DNA of 64,000 nucleotides, from the NCBI GenBank assembly GCA_001566295.1, contig KQ964247.1, forward strand, positions 2,914,001 through 2,978,000, written 5' to 3'. Positions 1 to 10,650 of the stretch are shown piece by piece. A model generated the notes under the pieces. It was not told the DNA's origin. It made no database searches and saw only the letters and a program-made list of their open reading frames with translations. Position 1 is the stretch's first letter. Every line of letters starts with the position of its first letter. Both the position numbers and the translations under genes were made by a program. The stretch comes from Microdochium bolleyi (lineage: Eukaryota > Ascomycota > Sordariomycetes > Xylariales > Microdochiaceae).

Positions 1-250
1 CTCCGCAGTCGGCGTGCTGCTTCACCCGCTGCGAGCGCGCTCTCGTGTTTCACCGCCGAGAGACCAGAATGCAAACCTCTCCTTGAGTTCCGCCAGCCTC
101 TTCCCAGGCCTTCGCTCCGAAGGTTCCCAACTACGCCGAGTCAAGTCACAGCACCCAACATCGCACAGCCTCCTGTGCTTATTAGCTGCAGCGCTTCTGT
201 AACTGTCAAGCGCAACGAGCGTCTCTCGCACAGTTGAATAAGCAGACACC

Positions 251-2195
251 ATGTCCGACCACGACGACACAGGTTCCGAGATGGGTTACAAGACCCCCAT
301 CCCCGAGCTCGACGACCACCGCCACGCAGGGCAGCAGACGCCTGCCGTGGTCGTTCGCTCCCCTGAGCAGCACCGTCCTCGTCGAGGCACAGTCGATACC
401 CTTTACGGGTCTCGCCAGCACGTTGGACGAGAGGCCGCTGCGCAGTCTCCGGAGATCATCGTCAGAGATTTCGAGCAGGCAATCGCTGATGGAGAGGATG
501 ACACCCACCTGTCTCCCATGGCACACACGCGCCGCCCTACTTTCACGTCCGAGCATCGAGACGTCTCACCGCCGAACTCGGTCAAGGCTTTTGCTGAGGC
601 CAGGCGCCGCGAGCGAGCATTCTCCGTGGTCGACAAGGACGACTCTGACGAGGAGGAACGCGGTCTCCACCGGACTCACTCCAACGTGAGTCGCAACAGC
701 CACCGCACGGGCCGCAGCAGGCCGGCCACTTACAGGACGAATGATGCTGCGAGCATCGCTACTGCCAACACAGCCGAGGAAGATGTGTGCTTTCCACAGG
801 AGCAGCGGGGTCAGGACAAGCTCTACATCGACTTCGAATACCTCGAGACTTTCATCGCCGCCGAGGCTTCCGACAGGCGTGCAAGCCTCGACGCCCGTCG
901 TGCTCAGAAGGAGGAGCGCGTCTTCGATGCCCGGCCCTCCTCGTCGGTGCCCGCTGCGCCCGTGTTCACCAACGATGGTGACTTTGTCAGCGGTGCACAG
1001 TCTGCCTCTGATGTCGACGAGAAGCCAGTCAAGCAGGATTCCGATGTCGCGAGTGCCATTTTCAGGGAGCAGGACCCTAACAGGTTCAGCTTCTTCTCTT
1101 CGGCCTGGGAGTCGACCATCCATGCTTCGGAGCTGGGCGACCTCATCCTGCCCGGCGAGGATCTGCGCGGTCTATTCAGCTTTCCAGCAAATGAGCCTGA
1201 TGGAGTCTGGTGGCTCAACGTTAATAGCCCGACCGAGGAGGAGATTCGCACTATCTGCAGGGCTTTTGGCGTGCATCCTCTCACCGTCGAGGATATCACC
1301 AACGAGGAACCACGCGAGAAGATTGAGCTCTTCCCGACGTACTACTTCGCTTCATTCCGCTCGTTCAGCATGGTTCATGATCCTGATGGAACCCTTGACT
1401 ACGACCCTTTCAACATCTACGTGCTCGTGTTCCGCGAGGGCACCCTGAGCTTCAGCTTTCACCCCAATGCCCACGCGTCGCATGTTCGCAAGCGCATCAC
1501 CATGCTGAAGGACTATGTCTCGCTGAGCAGCGACTGGATCTCCTACGCACTGATGTATGTATCGGAAACTCTCCACTTGCATTCTACTCTGACTAATCCA
1601 TACCTGATGCAGTGACGACATCGTGGACTCTTTCGCGAAGCCGATCGAGAAGATCGAGAATGAGACCGAGGGGATTGAGGACTCCGTCTTCGTAGCACGC
1701 CCTGAGGACATGCACCAATTCCTCCGCCGGATCGGCGCCGTGCGGAAGAACGTTCTTGGCCTCATGCGTGTACTTGGTGGCAAGGCCGATGTCCTTCGAG
1801 GCTTCACTAAGCGATGCAACGAGAACTACAAGATCACTCCGCGGATGGACATCGGCATGTACCTTGGCGATATCCAGGATCATGTCGTCACGATGATGAC
1901 CAACTTGACTCATTTTGAGAAGATTCTCTCGCGGTCGCATGCCAACTACTTGGCTCAGCTCACGATCGACAGCATCACCGAGGGCACAAAGACGAATGTC
2001 GGACTCGCCAAGATCACATTCCTTGCGTCCATCATCGTCCCGCTCAACGTTGTCACTGGTCTTTTCGGCATGAATGTACACGTTCCCTTCCAGGAGTTGG
2101 AGGACTCGCTCATCCCCTTCTTCACCATTCTGGGTGGCCTGATCACGTTCTGTATCGTTGGGCTCCTCATCGCTAAGAAGTTGAAGCTGATCTGA
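251..2195 (+). CDS. MNR2-like: CorA-family Mg2+ transporter (Mnr2/Alr1 type)
   Basis: Two exons, 251-1554 and 1613-2195, separated by a 58-nt intron (GTATGT..GATGCAG). The joined protein is 628 residues. The N-terminal ~270 residues are hydrophilic, Ser/Arg-rich and probably disordered. A CorA cytoplasmic domain follows, and two membrane segments close the protein (about residues 565-588 and 600-622). The family signature GMN sits at residues 587-589 at the end of the first segment, where it forms the selectivity loop of the Mg2+ pore. The long hydrophilic N-terminus is typical of fungal plasma-membrane or vacuolar Alr/Mnr2 members rather than the mitochondrial Mrs2/Lpe10 branch; the exact membrane is an inference. 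The ATG at 251 is the first in frame and follows CACC. AATAAA-like polyadenylation motifs lie at 2301-2310, about 105 nt past the stop. Confidence 0.93.
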
Positions 2196-2551
2196 GCTTC
2201 ACACGACTAGCTTCGAGGTCTCTGACCTTGCTTGAGTGCGCGCCTGGCTAGATTTTCTTTTTCACAGTAGCTCATTGAACATATTTGCTTGTCAGTAGTA
2301 AATAAATAAAAACAAAAAAACACTGCAACACATGTTTCAAACTCCTGGGTGATTATACTCCTTGTCCTCTTGTTGATAAGAAAATTCTGTACCGTGTAGA
2401 CAAGTTCCTTGATACAGTGGAGGTTCCAAGAAGAAGGAAAAGATCAAAACGTGGGGAAAACGAACCAAAGACAAGAAAAGCCCCCCCCTCCCAACCAAAA
2501 AACAGGTGGTGCGATGATATCCCATCTTGGAATGGGATGCATCGGGAATTG

Positions 2552-2699
2552 AGCCCGATGCGGGGGTCGAACCCGCAACCTTGAGATTATGCTGATCCTG
2601 TACGTCTCTGATCCGACGAGGGCGTGGAGACAAGAGAGAGGAGGGCATGTTTCTGCTGTTTGTAAGAGTCTCACGCTCTACCGATTGAGCTAACCGGGC
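2552..2699 (-). tRNA. tRNA-Lys(CTT) with a ~75-nt intron
   Basis: On the minus strand the gene starts with G at 2699. The 7-bp acceptor stem closes (GCCCGGT with ATCGGGC). There is an A box/D arm (TAGCTCAATCGGTAGAGC), an anticodon stem TGAGA/TCTCA, anticodon CTT after T33, and a T arm GCGGG-TTCGACC-CCCGC. The discriminator is T, as in yeast tRNA-Lys(CTT). The mature parts are 2663-2699 and 2552-2587, giving a 73-nt tRNA. The stretch 2588-2662 is an intron one base 3' of the anticodon, the canonical site cut by the SEN endonuclease. A T-run on the minus strand about 50 nt downstream (2497-2502) could end Pol III transcription. Confidence 0.93.
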
Positions 2700-3614
2700 A
2701 ACTGATGACTAATTTGATGGAGTTGGGGCTGGCTTAAGATGGGTTGTGTCTCGTAGGTTGTGGAAGGGGAGAGGAGAGAAGGGCCGAGAGAATGGGGTCG
2801 GTGTGGGTTTGGCTTGGGTCTGGGTGGGTTGAGGGGATCGCGAGATGGAGACAGGAAGGGGCGTTGTGGTGGTGGTGGTGGTGGTGGTGGTAGTGGTGAT
2901 TTCTGCGAGCTGGTGTGGGAGGCGGCGTTTGCGGGTGGGCGTAGAAGACGACACTCTGTTCCGGCACGGGGTTCAAAGTCACTGAATAAATGAAGTTGAT
3001 TGATATGGGTGATAGAGACAAGCAGTCAGAGAATAGAGCGGCCCGAGTTGTCGAATACTCTCCGATGTTTAAGGCTCGGTAGTGCTCTGTACATCAAGGG
3101 AGCCAGACCTAGACAGGTCTGGGCGGAGTCGTGAGTGAACATCCAAGGTCAAGAGTCACAGTAGACTCAGGTACAAGTATGTCAAATTTGGAACCCAGTT
3201 GGTCGAGATCCAGACCAGTCTTCTCATCAAGACAGCTCTTCTTGTTGGAGTTGACGAGACCCGACTCTCCAACTCCTTCGAAATGTGGTCGTTGAGGAAT
3301 GCGGCTGGGATGTGGCTGCAGAGCGCGAGTGACAAGTGGAGGTGTGGCTGGAGCTCCCTCGCTCCCCTCCTCGTGAAGCTAGGGTGGAGCTCCCCGAGCC
3401 GCCTTGCCAAGCCCCTGCTGTCGCTGTTACGCAGCTTTCGGGAGCCTTGTGCCTGCCGTGGGCCACTCCAGCTCCGTTGCTCAACCCAAGCAATCGACGA
3501 CATCGGATTCCTAGACCTACAGCTCCGCAACTCTCACGGGAATACACCCAAAGCCCCTTGAGCAGCAACAGAGCCACCAGACACAGCTGCACATCACACA
3601 CGCACATTGCAACC
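2700..3614. other. Intergenic region with a GTG microsatellite
   Basis: I see no supported coding exon between the tRNA-Lys gene and the proteasome gene. A (GTG)n run of about 33 nt lies at 2866-2898, inside a purine-rich G-rich strand. The last few hundred bases before 3615 are the likely promoter and 5' leader of the alpha4 gene. Short frames here have no family resemblance. Confidence 0.6.
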
Positions 3615-4680
3615 ATGGCGTCAGGCTACGATAGAGCGCTTTCAGGTACGTGCTGCTCAGCAGCCACCCCGCCATCATCACCACCGTGACGTCTGCTAAC
3701 CTGCCTTGCCGTGTCCAGTCTTCAGGTTCGCGCTCCTCAGTCCCGACCCGACAACACCCCGCTAACGCTCCCAAATAGTCCCGACGGACATGTCTTCCAG
3801 GTCGAATACGCTGGAGAGGCTGTCAAGCGAGGTACGCACGACCTTCGCCCTCTACCGGCCCGTCACCGCACCACCAACCCCAGCTTACACCCCTACGTAC
3901 AGGAACCTGCGCCGTCGGAGTCAAGGGCAAGGACCTCGTCGTGCTCGGCTGCGAGAAGAAGTCGGCGATGAAGCTGCAGGACACCCGCATCACACCTTCC
4001 AAGATCGGCCTCGTCGACACGCACGTCTGCCTGGCGTTTGCCGGCCTCAACGCCGACGCCCGCATCCTGATCGACAAGGCGCGCCTCGAGGCCCAGTCGC
4101 ACCGCCTGACGGTCGAGGACCCCGTCTCCATCGAGTACATCACGAAATACGTCGCCGGTGTGCAGCAGCGTTACACGCAGAGCGGCGGCGTGCGGCCGTT
4201 CGGCATCAGCACGCTGATTGTGGGCTTCGACAAGGGCAGCGACGTGCCTAGACTATACCAGACAGAGCCCAGTGGCATCTACTCGGCGTGGTATGTAAGA
4301 CGGAGCACCAGGTTATGCGGCGGGCCGATATACTGACTGAGCTGTTACCACCACACAGGAAAGCGAATGCCATTGGCCGGTCCAGCAAGACGGTACGGGA
4401 GTTCCTGGAGAGAAATTACAAGGACGACGCGAACCGCGAGGACACCATCCGCCTCGCCATCAAGTCTCTGCTGGAGGTGGTGCAGACTGGTGCCAAGAAC
4501 ATCGAGATCGCCATCATGGCGCCCGGTAAGCTCATCGAGATGCTGCCGGTCGAGGACATTGAGAACTACGTCAAGAACATTGAGCAGGAGAAGCAAGAGG
4601 AGGCTGCCAAGAAGAAGACAGGCCGGACACCAGGCACCGGCAGTGCCGCGATCCGGCCGCGGGAAGGCGATGATGCGTAG
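3615..4680 (+). CDS. PRE6: 20S proteasome subunit alpha4 (PRE6/PSMA7)
   Basis: Five exons: 3615-3645, 3719-3725, 3779-3831, 3903-4290 and 4359-4680, for 266 residues. The start MASGYDRALS plus the signature VFSPDGHVFQVEYA identify an alpha-type subunit. Stretches such as KLQDTRITPSK, LNADARILIDKARLEAQSHR and GVQQRYTQSGGVRPFG place it with yeast Pre6/human PSMA7. The second exon is a 7-nt microexon (TCTTCAG); without it the conserved FSPDGH motif cannot be read. The C-terminal tail is Lys/Glu-rich, as usual for alpha4. The protein is part of the outer alpha ring that gates the proteolytic chamber. It is convergent with the CHY gene. The microexon boundaries (donors GTACGT and GTTCGC) are inferred from frame and motif. 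Confidence 0.95.
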
Positions 4681-5183
4681 ACGGGATGAAGCGTTCATGA
4701 CAAACAGCAGCATTATTTGCGAGGCTTACCGTGGCAGGTCGTTGCCGTTACAAAATAGACTCGCGAAGAACTCAAGATATGAGACATGAGATCTGCGACC
4801 GCAGATAGTGAAGAATGTCTTGGAGCGTTTGTTGTTGTTGGCCTCATATTTTCGTCTACGCCGTGGTATCATATCAAACTTTGGCTGCTATCGTTCCTTA
4901 TCTCAAAGCACACCGGGATGGCAATATGGCCGGCCTGGGTAAAGACGGCGTGGCGTGCCGTGAGCACGGCAGAGCCATGCATCCACGCCCGTCTCGACAG
5001 AGTTCTGGCAGACTGCTGCACTCTTCTCCGGAAGAATACCTTCTCCATGGCAGCCATGCAAGCACGGGCACGGGAAGTGCATCCACGCCGCCGCCAAGGT
5101 CCTCTTGTATCTGACAAGCCCCCCCCCCCCCCGGTCTATTCCATCCGCACCGTCGGCAGCACCATCCATCGATCGCCTGCTCC
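4681..5183. other. Convergent 3' intergenic region with a C14 run
   Basis: This is the tail-to-tail gap between the proteasome gene and the CHY gene. It presumably holds both 3' UTRs and polyadenylation sites. A homopolymer of 14 C lies at 5119-5132. No other structure is seen. Confidence 0.6.
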
Positions 5184-5754
5184 TCAGCCCAGCTTGTCCG
5201 CCTCAAAGTCCGGGTCGAATACGGTCGGCCTGCCGGACTTCCTGCCGTTGGTGCCCGGGTCGACCCTGTCGTCACGGAGCATGCGGCTGTCGACGCGGGC
5301 GTCCTCGGCCTCGACGGTGAGCGCGGGCTTTGGGATCAGCGCCTCGAGCACAAAGTGGTTGTCGCAGTGCGGGCAGTACTCGTCGGCCTCCTCGAACTCG
5401 CGCGCGTCCTTGCGGAAGCACTTCTTGCACTTCTTGCACGCAAAGACCATCTCGAGCGACTTGAGCAGCTCGTGGTTCGGCTCCTGGTCCGCGTGGCAGT
5501 CGGCGCAGTCGAACCACTTCTTGCAGCAGGGCGAGCGGATCGAGACTTGCGCATTGAGCACGTGTTTGCTGTGCGGGAAGGGGAAACGCCGTTGTTAGCT
5601 AGCTGTGATGTGTATCCTGGGCTGCGTTGGGTGGTTCGGTGCGGTGCTGCGTGTGGGAGGTCTGGCAAGGACAGGGCAGGGCAGGGCAGGGCAGGGCAAG
5701 GTATATCTGCTGTGGCCGTGGCGCTTCCAGTGAGCGTCCAAAAACTTACCACAT
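5184..5754 (-). CDS. CHY-type zinc finger protein
   Basis: Two coding exons on the minus strand: 5750-5754 (only ATGTG) and 5184-5568, with a 181-nt intron (GTAAGT..CGCACAG). Splicing gives MCKHVLNAQVSIRSPCCKKW at the N-terminus, the conserved start of the small fungal CHY proteins, for 129 residues in all. Zinc ligands are visible as paired Cys/His motifs: CKH, CC, CADCH, CKKCKKC and CPHC, in the order expected of a CHY zinc finger. The C-terminal ~40 residues are charged and less ordered. The domain occurs in yeast Hot13 (mitochondrial intermembrane-space redox/zinc factor) and in the N-terminal part of Pirh2-type E3 ligases. No RING follows here, so a small Hot13-like or stand-alone CHY protein is the better call, and its function is not settled. 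Confidence 0.85.
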
Positions 5755-6848
5755 GGTAGTCAGGAGGCCGAAGGGTAGCGAGACCCTTTCTACTCTTCCT
5801 CCTTTGGGACAGGGGACTTTCTGGCGGGCTCGGATGGTTGTCGTCGGTGAAGGGAACTTTCCGGCGGTCGGTCCCCGCTGGTCTGCAGTATATCGTGGGC
5901 GATTTTCTATTGTGTTGTTGTATGGAGTGCGGCCGGCGGATGGGGTCTCGAGGGTGTAGGTCGTGAAGTCGTTCCCCGTGCGGAGTGTGCGTGCGGTTGT
6001 GTGTGTGTGTGTGTGTGTGTGAAGTTGGATCAAGAAGTGCGGCGGCTGCTTTGTCCCGCGCGCGCTGCGGGATCGCGGAATGAAGTTTAAGTGGTCCCCC
6101 TTCCCCCTCCGCTCCGCTCTTCCAGGGGTCCAGGGGGGGAGGGGCGCTTCGAGGGATGTACCCATCCATGCCGGCCTTAACTTCACCACACGTGCAAGAG
6201 CACAGCGTGAACCTTTTGAGTCTGAAAAGGTTGTGGTGAGAGCGAGGAGATACAAGGCACTGAAAGGGAGGTATTCAGTCGGGAGGCAAGGCATTCCTCC
6301 TCCTGCAATCAGAGTTTCTGAGCATCCCGCATGTGTATACAACATCCCTTTCCCGCTAGATGATTGAATCACCGAGGACTTTTATTATTTCCGAAACAAC
6401 AGCAATCACGATCATGAATAATTTTCTATTAGAGGAGAGGGTAGGGGGGGGGGTATCATGAGCTGACTCCCGAGTCTCTCTTTTCTTGTCATTCTCGGGT
6501 GTATCCAATCAACAGTCTGACAATCTGCCCTTTCCTCTCCTAATCCCAAAAGTTACCATCCTCCACAGTTTTGGGACCCCTCATGGGATCATCTACAGTC
6601 AGGGCAGCTAGCACAGTTGCCTCCAGGCCAAGATGGGTTTCTTTTGGTCTTGGAGGAGTTTTTTGGGGTTTTTTTCGTTTCGAAGGGGGGGTGGCTTGGC
6701 TTGATGTGTTATGATTTGTTCTTGCTCGAGGCTCTTGTTTGCCCGCTCCTGCGCGAGAAAGTGACCCCCCTCAGAAGCCAAGTATGTACTTGTTGTCCAG
6801 ACGCCCGCCACTGTAGACTGCGTTGAGACATGGCCCTCGCCGATGGGA
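5755..6848. other. Intergenic region with GT dinucleotide repeat
   Basis: This holds the promoter and 5' leader of the minus-strand CHY gene and the 3' flank of the next minus-strand gene. A (GT)n run covers about 5997-6021. A four-fold AGGGC direct repeat (gcagggcagggcaggg) lies just left, within the CHY intron near 5675-5697. No coding sequence is recognisable. Confidence 0.55.
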
Positions 6849-7904
6849 CTAGTGGGCGTATTTGAGGCGTTCCAGGCGGCGCTTCCGCTCGGCTCGGTCT
6901 CTGCTCAAGTTCTCGAGTCTCTGTCGTTTCTGGGCTCTCGCGTCGCTGGCCGGCTTTGTCGCCGGGGCGGGCGTCTGACTCTCGGCGGTGCTGCTGCTGC
7001 TGGCAGGACTGCTAGGTGTCGCCTCCTCTCCCTTGTCGGTGTTGCCGGCGTCTTTCTTGGGGGCGGCCGAGGGGGTGGCTGCAGGCGTCATGTGCTGATT
7101 GCTCTGGCTGGCCGGTGCATGTGGTCTGTTACGGTAGCGCGGCTGGAGAAGTCTGAAGTTGTCACCAGTCGTGCGGATGTTCGTGGGAGTCTTGGGGATC
7201 GGAGTTGTCGGTCTGCCGCGAGGGCGTGGATTGCCTGACACTGGTTTCCTGGTGCCGCTGGTTGTTCTGGGAGTGCACGGTGTTTGCGGCGGCGTGAAGA
7301 GCCGGGAGTTGATGTCCCGCCGGCGGGCGTCCCAGTCGGTGGGCTCACGAGTGTTGGCCTGGGACCCGACATCCCCGATCTTCCAGACGTCTCTGCTGGT
7401 AAACGCTGTGTGCTTGTGCTGATCGTCGTCCATGGGGTTGGGAGCCGACGCGGCTGGCATGATAGAGGTCTTCTCCCTGTTGCGGACGATCTTCGTGATG
7501 GCCAAGTTGCCCGCGCTGGTCTTGGTGATGCTGGTCGTCCCCATATCCATCCGGATAGCACCCTTGATCCGTCTGACCGTCTGGTACGTGACGGGTTGCG
7601 GACGGGGGACTTGAGAACGCTGGGTGGTGGTGGTCGAGATCGGAGGCGGCCGAGGACGAGCAGCTTCCTCGGCAAGGATCGCCGAGGCTGTCACTGACAG
7701 AGGCAGCCCGTGCGATGCACGCCAACCGTTGATATCTTTGGCCAGCCTGACCTGGAACCACCGGACAGGCCCCAGCTCGACGCGGCGGTACCGCTTGGGC
7801 GGCTTTGGCGTAGAGCTGCTGCTCTTTTGAAGGCGGAAGGTATTAGCCTGGCCTTCACGGAAGCCGAGCCGCTTCTGGAGGGAGGTCTTCTTGATGGGAG
7901 CCAT
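6849..7904 (-). CDS. Basic, low-complexity hypothetical protein
   Basis: A single open frame of 351 residues begins at the ATG at 7904 (MAPIKKTSLQKRLGF) and ends with TAG at 6849. An in-frame GTG lies five codons upstream, but the ATG is the natural start. The N-terminal ~80 residues look the most ordered (YRRVELGPVRWFQVRLAKDI). The remainder is rich in Thr, Pro, Ser, Arg and Gln. The C-terminus is a strongly basic, probably helical segment (QKRQRLENLSRDRAERKRRL), suggesting nuclear localisation or nucleic-acid binding. I do not recognise the family. The absence of stops over more than 1 kb and the consistent composition favour a real gene. Confidence 0.6.
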   Translation of the reverse strand: MAPIKKTSLQKRLGFREGQANTFRLQKSSSSTPKPPKRYRRVELGPVRWFQVRLAKDINGWRASHGLPLSVTASAILAEEAARPRPPPISTTTTQRSQVPRPQPVTYQTVRRIKGAIRMDMGTTSITKTSAGNLAITKIVRNREKTSIMPAASAPNPMDDDQHKHTAFTSRDVWKIGDVGSQANTREPTDWDARRRDINSRLFTPPQTPCTPRTTSGTRKPVSGNPRPRGRPTTPIPKTPTNIRTTGDNFRLLQPRYRNRPHAPASQSNQHMTPAATPSAAPKKDAGNTDKGEEATPSSPASSSSTAESQTPAPATKPASDARAQKRQRLENLSRDRAERKRRLERLKYAH

Positions 7905-10137
7905 AGTGGTCTCTGTCACAAGGACTGAGGTTTTTATGCGTGTAGTTCACAGGCTGATGTCAACGGGCCTTGAGAGAAGGACGCTGAAATAAGGGTCAGT
8001 CTTCGGGATCAGCTAGAGAAAGAGGATCAACTTGTGGACTTACGTCTGCTAGATGCGTCGCGGGTATGAAGATGGCTGTTATGCTAGACTGCTTTCCACG
8101 AAAGACTCACTGGGTGAGAGAATTTCAGGAGAGGAGATGATCAGAATGTCTGACTGTGTGGATGTGCTGTGAGAGAGAAGAGGTCGACAAACGACGTGAG
8201 ATGTCGAGGCTTTTCGGATGAAGCAGAAGCCTAGTGTTATTTTCTCTGTACGGGTAAACAGACACAGATGGGAGGCAGTGTGGTGACGAGAGAACGGAGG
8301 CGGGACATCGTGTCTATATGCTCATACCCAGAACGGGCAGGATGAGAGCCGTGTCTATCTCCGAAAAGCGCACAGATACGCTCCCAGATGTGGTGTTGAG
8401 CTGGCTCGGCTTCGCGATGGCTATTTTTGGCGACGACGTCCTGTCGAGTTACCGACTTCTGCAGTCATGGCGTCTTTCGGAGATGGCCTCGCTGGACCCA
8501 AATGATGCGGCCCGCTGTGTATACCGTTGTTCGCAGCGCGATGGGAACGGATGTGTTCGCTGCGCTACTCGATGAGCAAATTACCATGACTTCTGTGTGG
8601 AACTGCAGCGTCTGGTCGACGAAGGAGATGTAACCAGAAACTATCTTTATGGACACATCAAGACGGTCAATAGGTGTAAGTGAAGCTCTCTTGATGTGCA
8701 AGATCCGCTCCGGTGCTCAAAGACTTGATCGACAAACCTCCCCTACGCTCCTTGGGACGTTTTTGCTTCCCCTAATGGCAGCATCTCGCTGTTGACTTCG
8801 TGCTCTGGTACACTTCCCGATAAGGCAGCATCGACCCACGGGTTGGCATGCGCTGATGCGATGTCACTAAGCAGGCGTGTTATAGGAGTTTCCGGTCCGG
8901 AGACCGTAGAGTTGTGGTCTGCCTCTGACATGAAGTCTGCTAGTACCTGATGACACCACCGGACACGGCCCTAGTGGCAGTTGGGGACGTCCGTGCAACT
9001 CGGAACGCGGCGTGGCTTGTCCCAGCTTCTGTAAGAACTTGAATCCTCGTGTTGGGATCCACATTGCACGCCCATCTGGAGAGCGTCTGCCACTATGCTC
9101 CCCCTCTCCGTATGCGAGTTGGTAGCCCCAGTTTTATCCATCATGGTGCCCAACACCAGTGGCTATGATCGCGAGTTACAGTACCCGAGAGAAGGTTAAC
9201 GGAATGGAACATGCCAGAGGTCGGACGGCACAGACAACCGAACGCGAAATGCGGCTCGAGTAAGACTCTGTCCAACCAAAGGTACAGACTGACATCGCTA
9301 CCTTTCTTGATGGTGGGAGGCGTTGTGATTCGCCAGTGAGCAAGCAGCGGATGGGAATGGACTTTTGTGCGCGACTGCAGAAGACTATTCCCGAGTCGAC
9401 AGGTCTGGAGGCGTTCCCTTGCAGATCGGGGCAGTCCCAGGTGGCTGGTTGGGCCGATCGACGGCGTCCGATCGACGGTGTCCGATTGGGCGACGAGGGG
9501 CGGACAGTCGTCGTGCCGACGAGGGCGTAAGCATGCTGTGGTTTTCGGAGGAGACGATCCGCAGGCACACAGGCCGGCGAGGCAGCCCCCAGTCCCGTGG
9601 CACGTTTGCCTTACCTGTGATCCTGCATGGGTGCTCGTGGTCGTGTGCTGGAGCCTAGGTACTTAGAGTATGCACCGAGGGCAGTGAAAGAAGCACTCGG
9701 ACCGCGGCACTAGGACCCGACGAGGGAAGAAAGATGGACGGATCGGCTACCTCAAGGTGGATAGATCCTTCCCCTTTCGTGGTTTAGAGTACCCTCCTGC
9801 ACACAGTAAATACCTTCCCACAACGGGCAACGCCGGGGTCCAGGCGCAGCTATGATTGGCCCAGGCCCCTGCCCCGACAGCCCTACTAATACCACCTCAA
9901 ACAAGCCTTTATAGTGGACCCCCTGGCCAGCTGAACTCTCCGAGGATGAGCTGGCAAGTGCAAGTCGACCATGCCTGCTCTGCAACAGCCAAACTGTGGG
10001 GGAGACAATGGCGGCAGTCGATATAAGTATACCCAAGCGTGCGCTTGTATTCCAGCGAGGCCCTCCTCGCATCCGCTTATACCCAGGCACCCGCTCTCTC
10101 CCAACCGGCACACCACCACACTCCAACACCCGCCACC
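7905..10137. other. Gene-poor region upstream of the CFEM gene
   Basis: There are 2.2 kb without a frame I can support. The left end is the promoter side of the 6849-7904 gene. A near-perfect 14-15 nt tandem duplication (gatcgacggcgtcc / gatcgacggtgtcc) is at about 9457-9485. A TATA-like ATATAAGTAT at 10021-10030 belongs to the CFEM promoter. Confidence 0.5.
10021..10030 (+). promoter_or_regulatory. TATA-like box of the CFEM gene
   Basis: ATATAAGTAT lies 108 nt before the ATG at 10138. It is followed by a C/A-rich leader (CACCACCACACTCC..CGCCACC) typical of strongly expressed fungal genes. The placement fits a core promoter, but no start site can be read from sequence. Confidence 0.45.
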
Positions 10138-10650
10138 ATGAAAGCCTCCCTCTTGAGCATCATCGCCCTCGCCGCCGCCGGCAACTCTGTCTTCGCCCAG
10201 TCGACCACGCCCCAGTGCGTCCGCGACTGTGCCACCCAGAACCCGTCCTCGTCCTTCTGCGACGGTGACGAGACCGGCATCGCTCTCAGCAACTGCACCT
10301 GCCAGTCCCTCCAGAACTCAAACCTCCTCAAGTGCATCAAGGCAAAGTGCCCCAGCGACGCCCAGCTCACGTACGCCCAGAACCTGCCCAAGCCCTGCGG
10401 CAGCACCCTCTTCCCCAACCTCAACCTCGGGACCGGCGGCGGCAGCAGCAGCAGCGCAAGCAACGGCGGCTCGGCTGCTACTCCAACGCCCTCGACGTCG
10501 GGCGGCTCCAACCCGGCCACCACGGCCGCCGGCGGTGCCACCCCCACCCCCACCCCCACTACCACCAGGCCACCGAGCGCGGCCGATGGTCTCGTTGCAC
10601 CCGGTCTCGTCCTGGCTGCCGGGCCTCTGGTCGCGGCGGTGCTTCTCTAG
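10138..10650 (+). CDS. GPI-anchored CFEM-domain protein
   Basis: An intronless frame of 170 residues. A 20-residue signal peptide (MKASLLSIIALAAAGNSVFA) precedes a CFEM domain. Eight cysteines lie between about residues 25 and 85 (motifs CVRDC, FC, NCTC, KCIKAKC, PC), the defining CFEM count. A Ser/Gly/Thr/Pro-rich stalk of ~65 residues, likely O-glycosylated, leads to a hydrophobic tail (LVAPGLVLAAGPLVAAVLL), which fits a GPI-attachment signal. CFEM proteins of fungi act at the cell surface in haem or iron capture, adhesion or host interaction; which applies here cannot be read off. The start codon has a CGCCACC context. Confidence 0.93.
   Translation: MKASLLSIIALAAAGNSVFAQSTTPQCVRDCATQNPSSSFCDGDETGIALSNCTCQSLQNSNLLKCIKAKCPSDAQLTYAQNLPKPCGSTLFPNLNLGTGGGSSSSASNGGSAATPTPSTSGGSNPATTAAGGATPTPTPTTTRPPSAADGLVAPGLVLAAGPLVAAVLL

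Noticed and set aside
22..1123. Long antisense frames opposite the CorA gene
   Set aside because: They mirror codon bias of the real exon and have no domain similarity.
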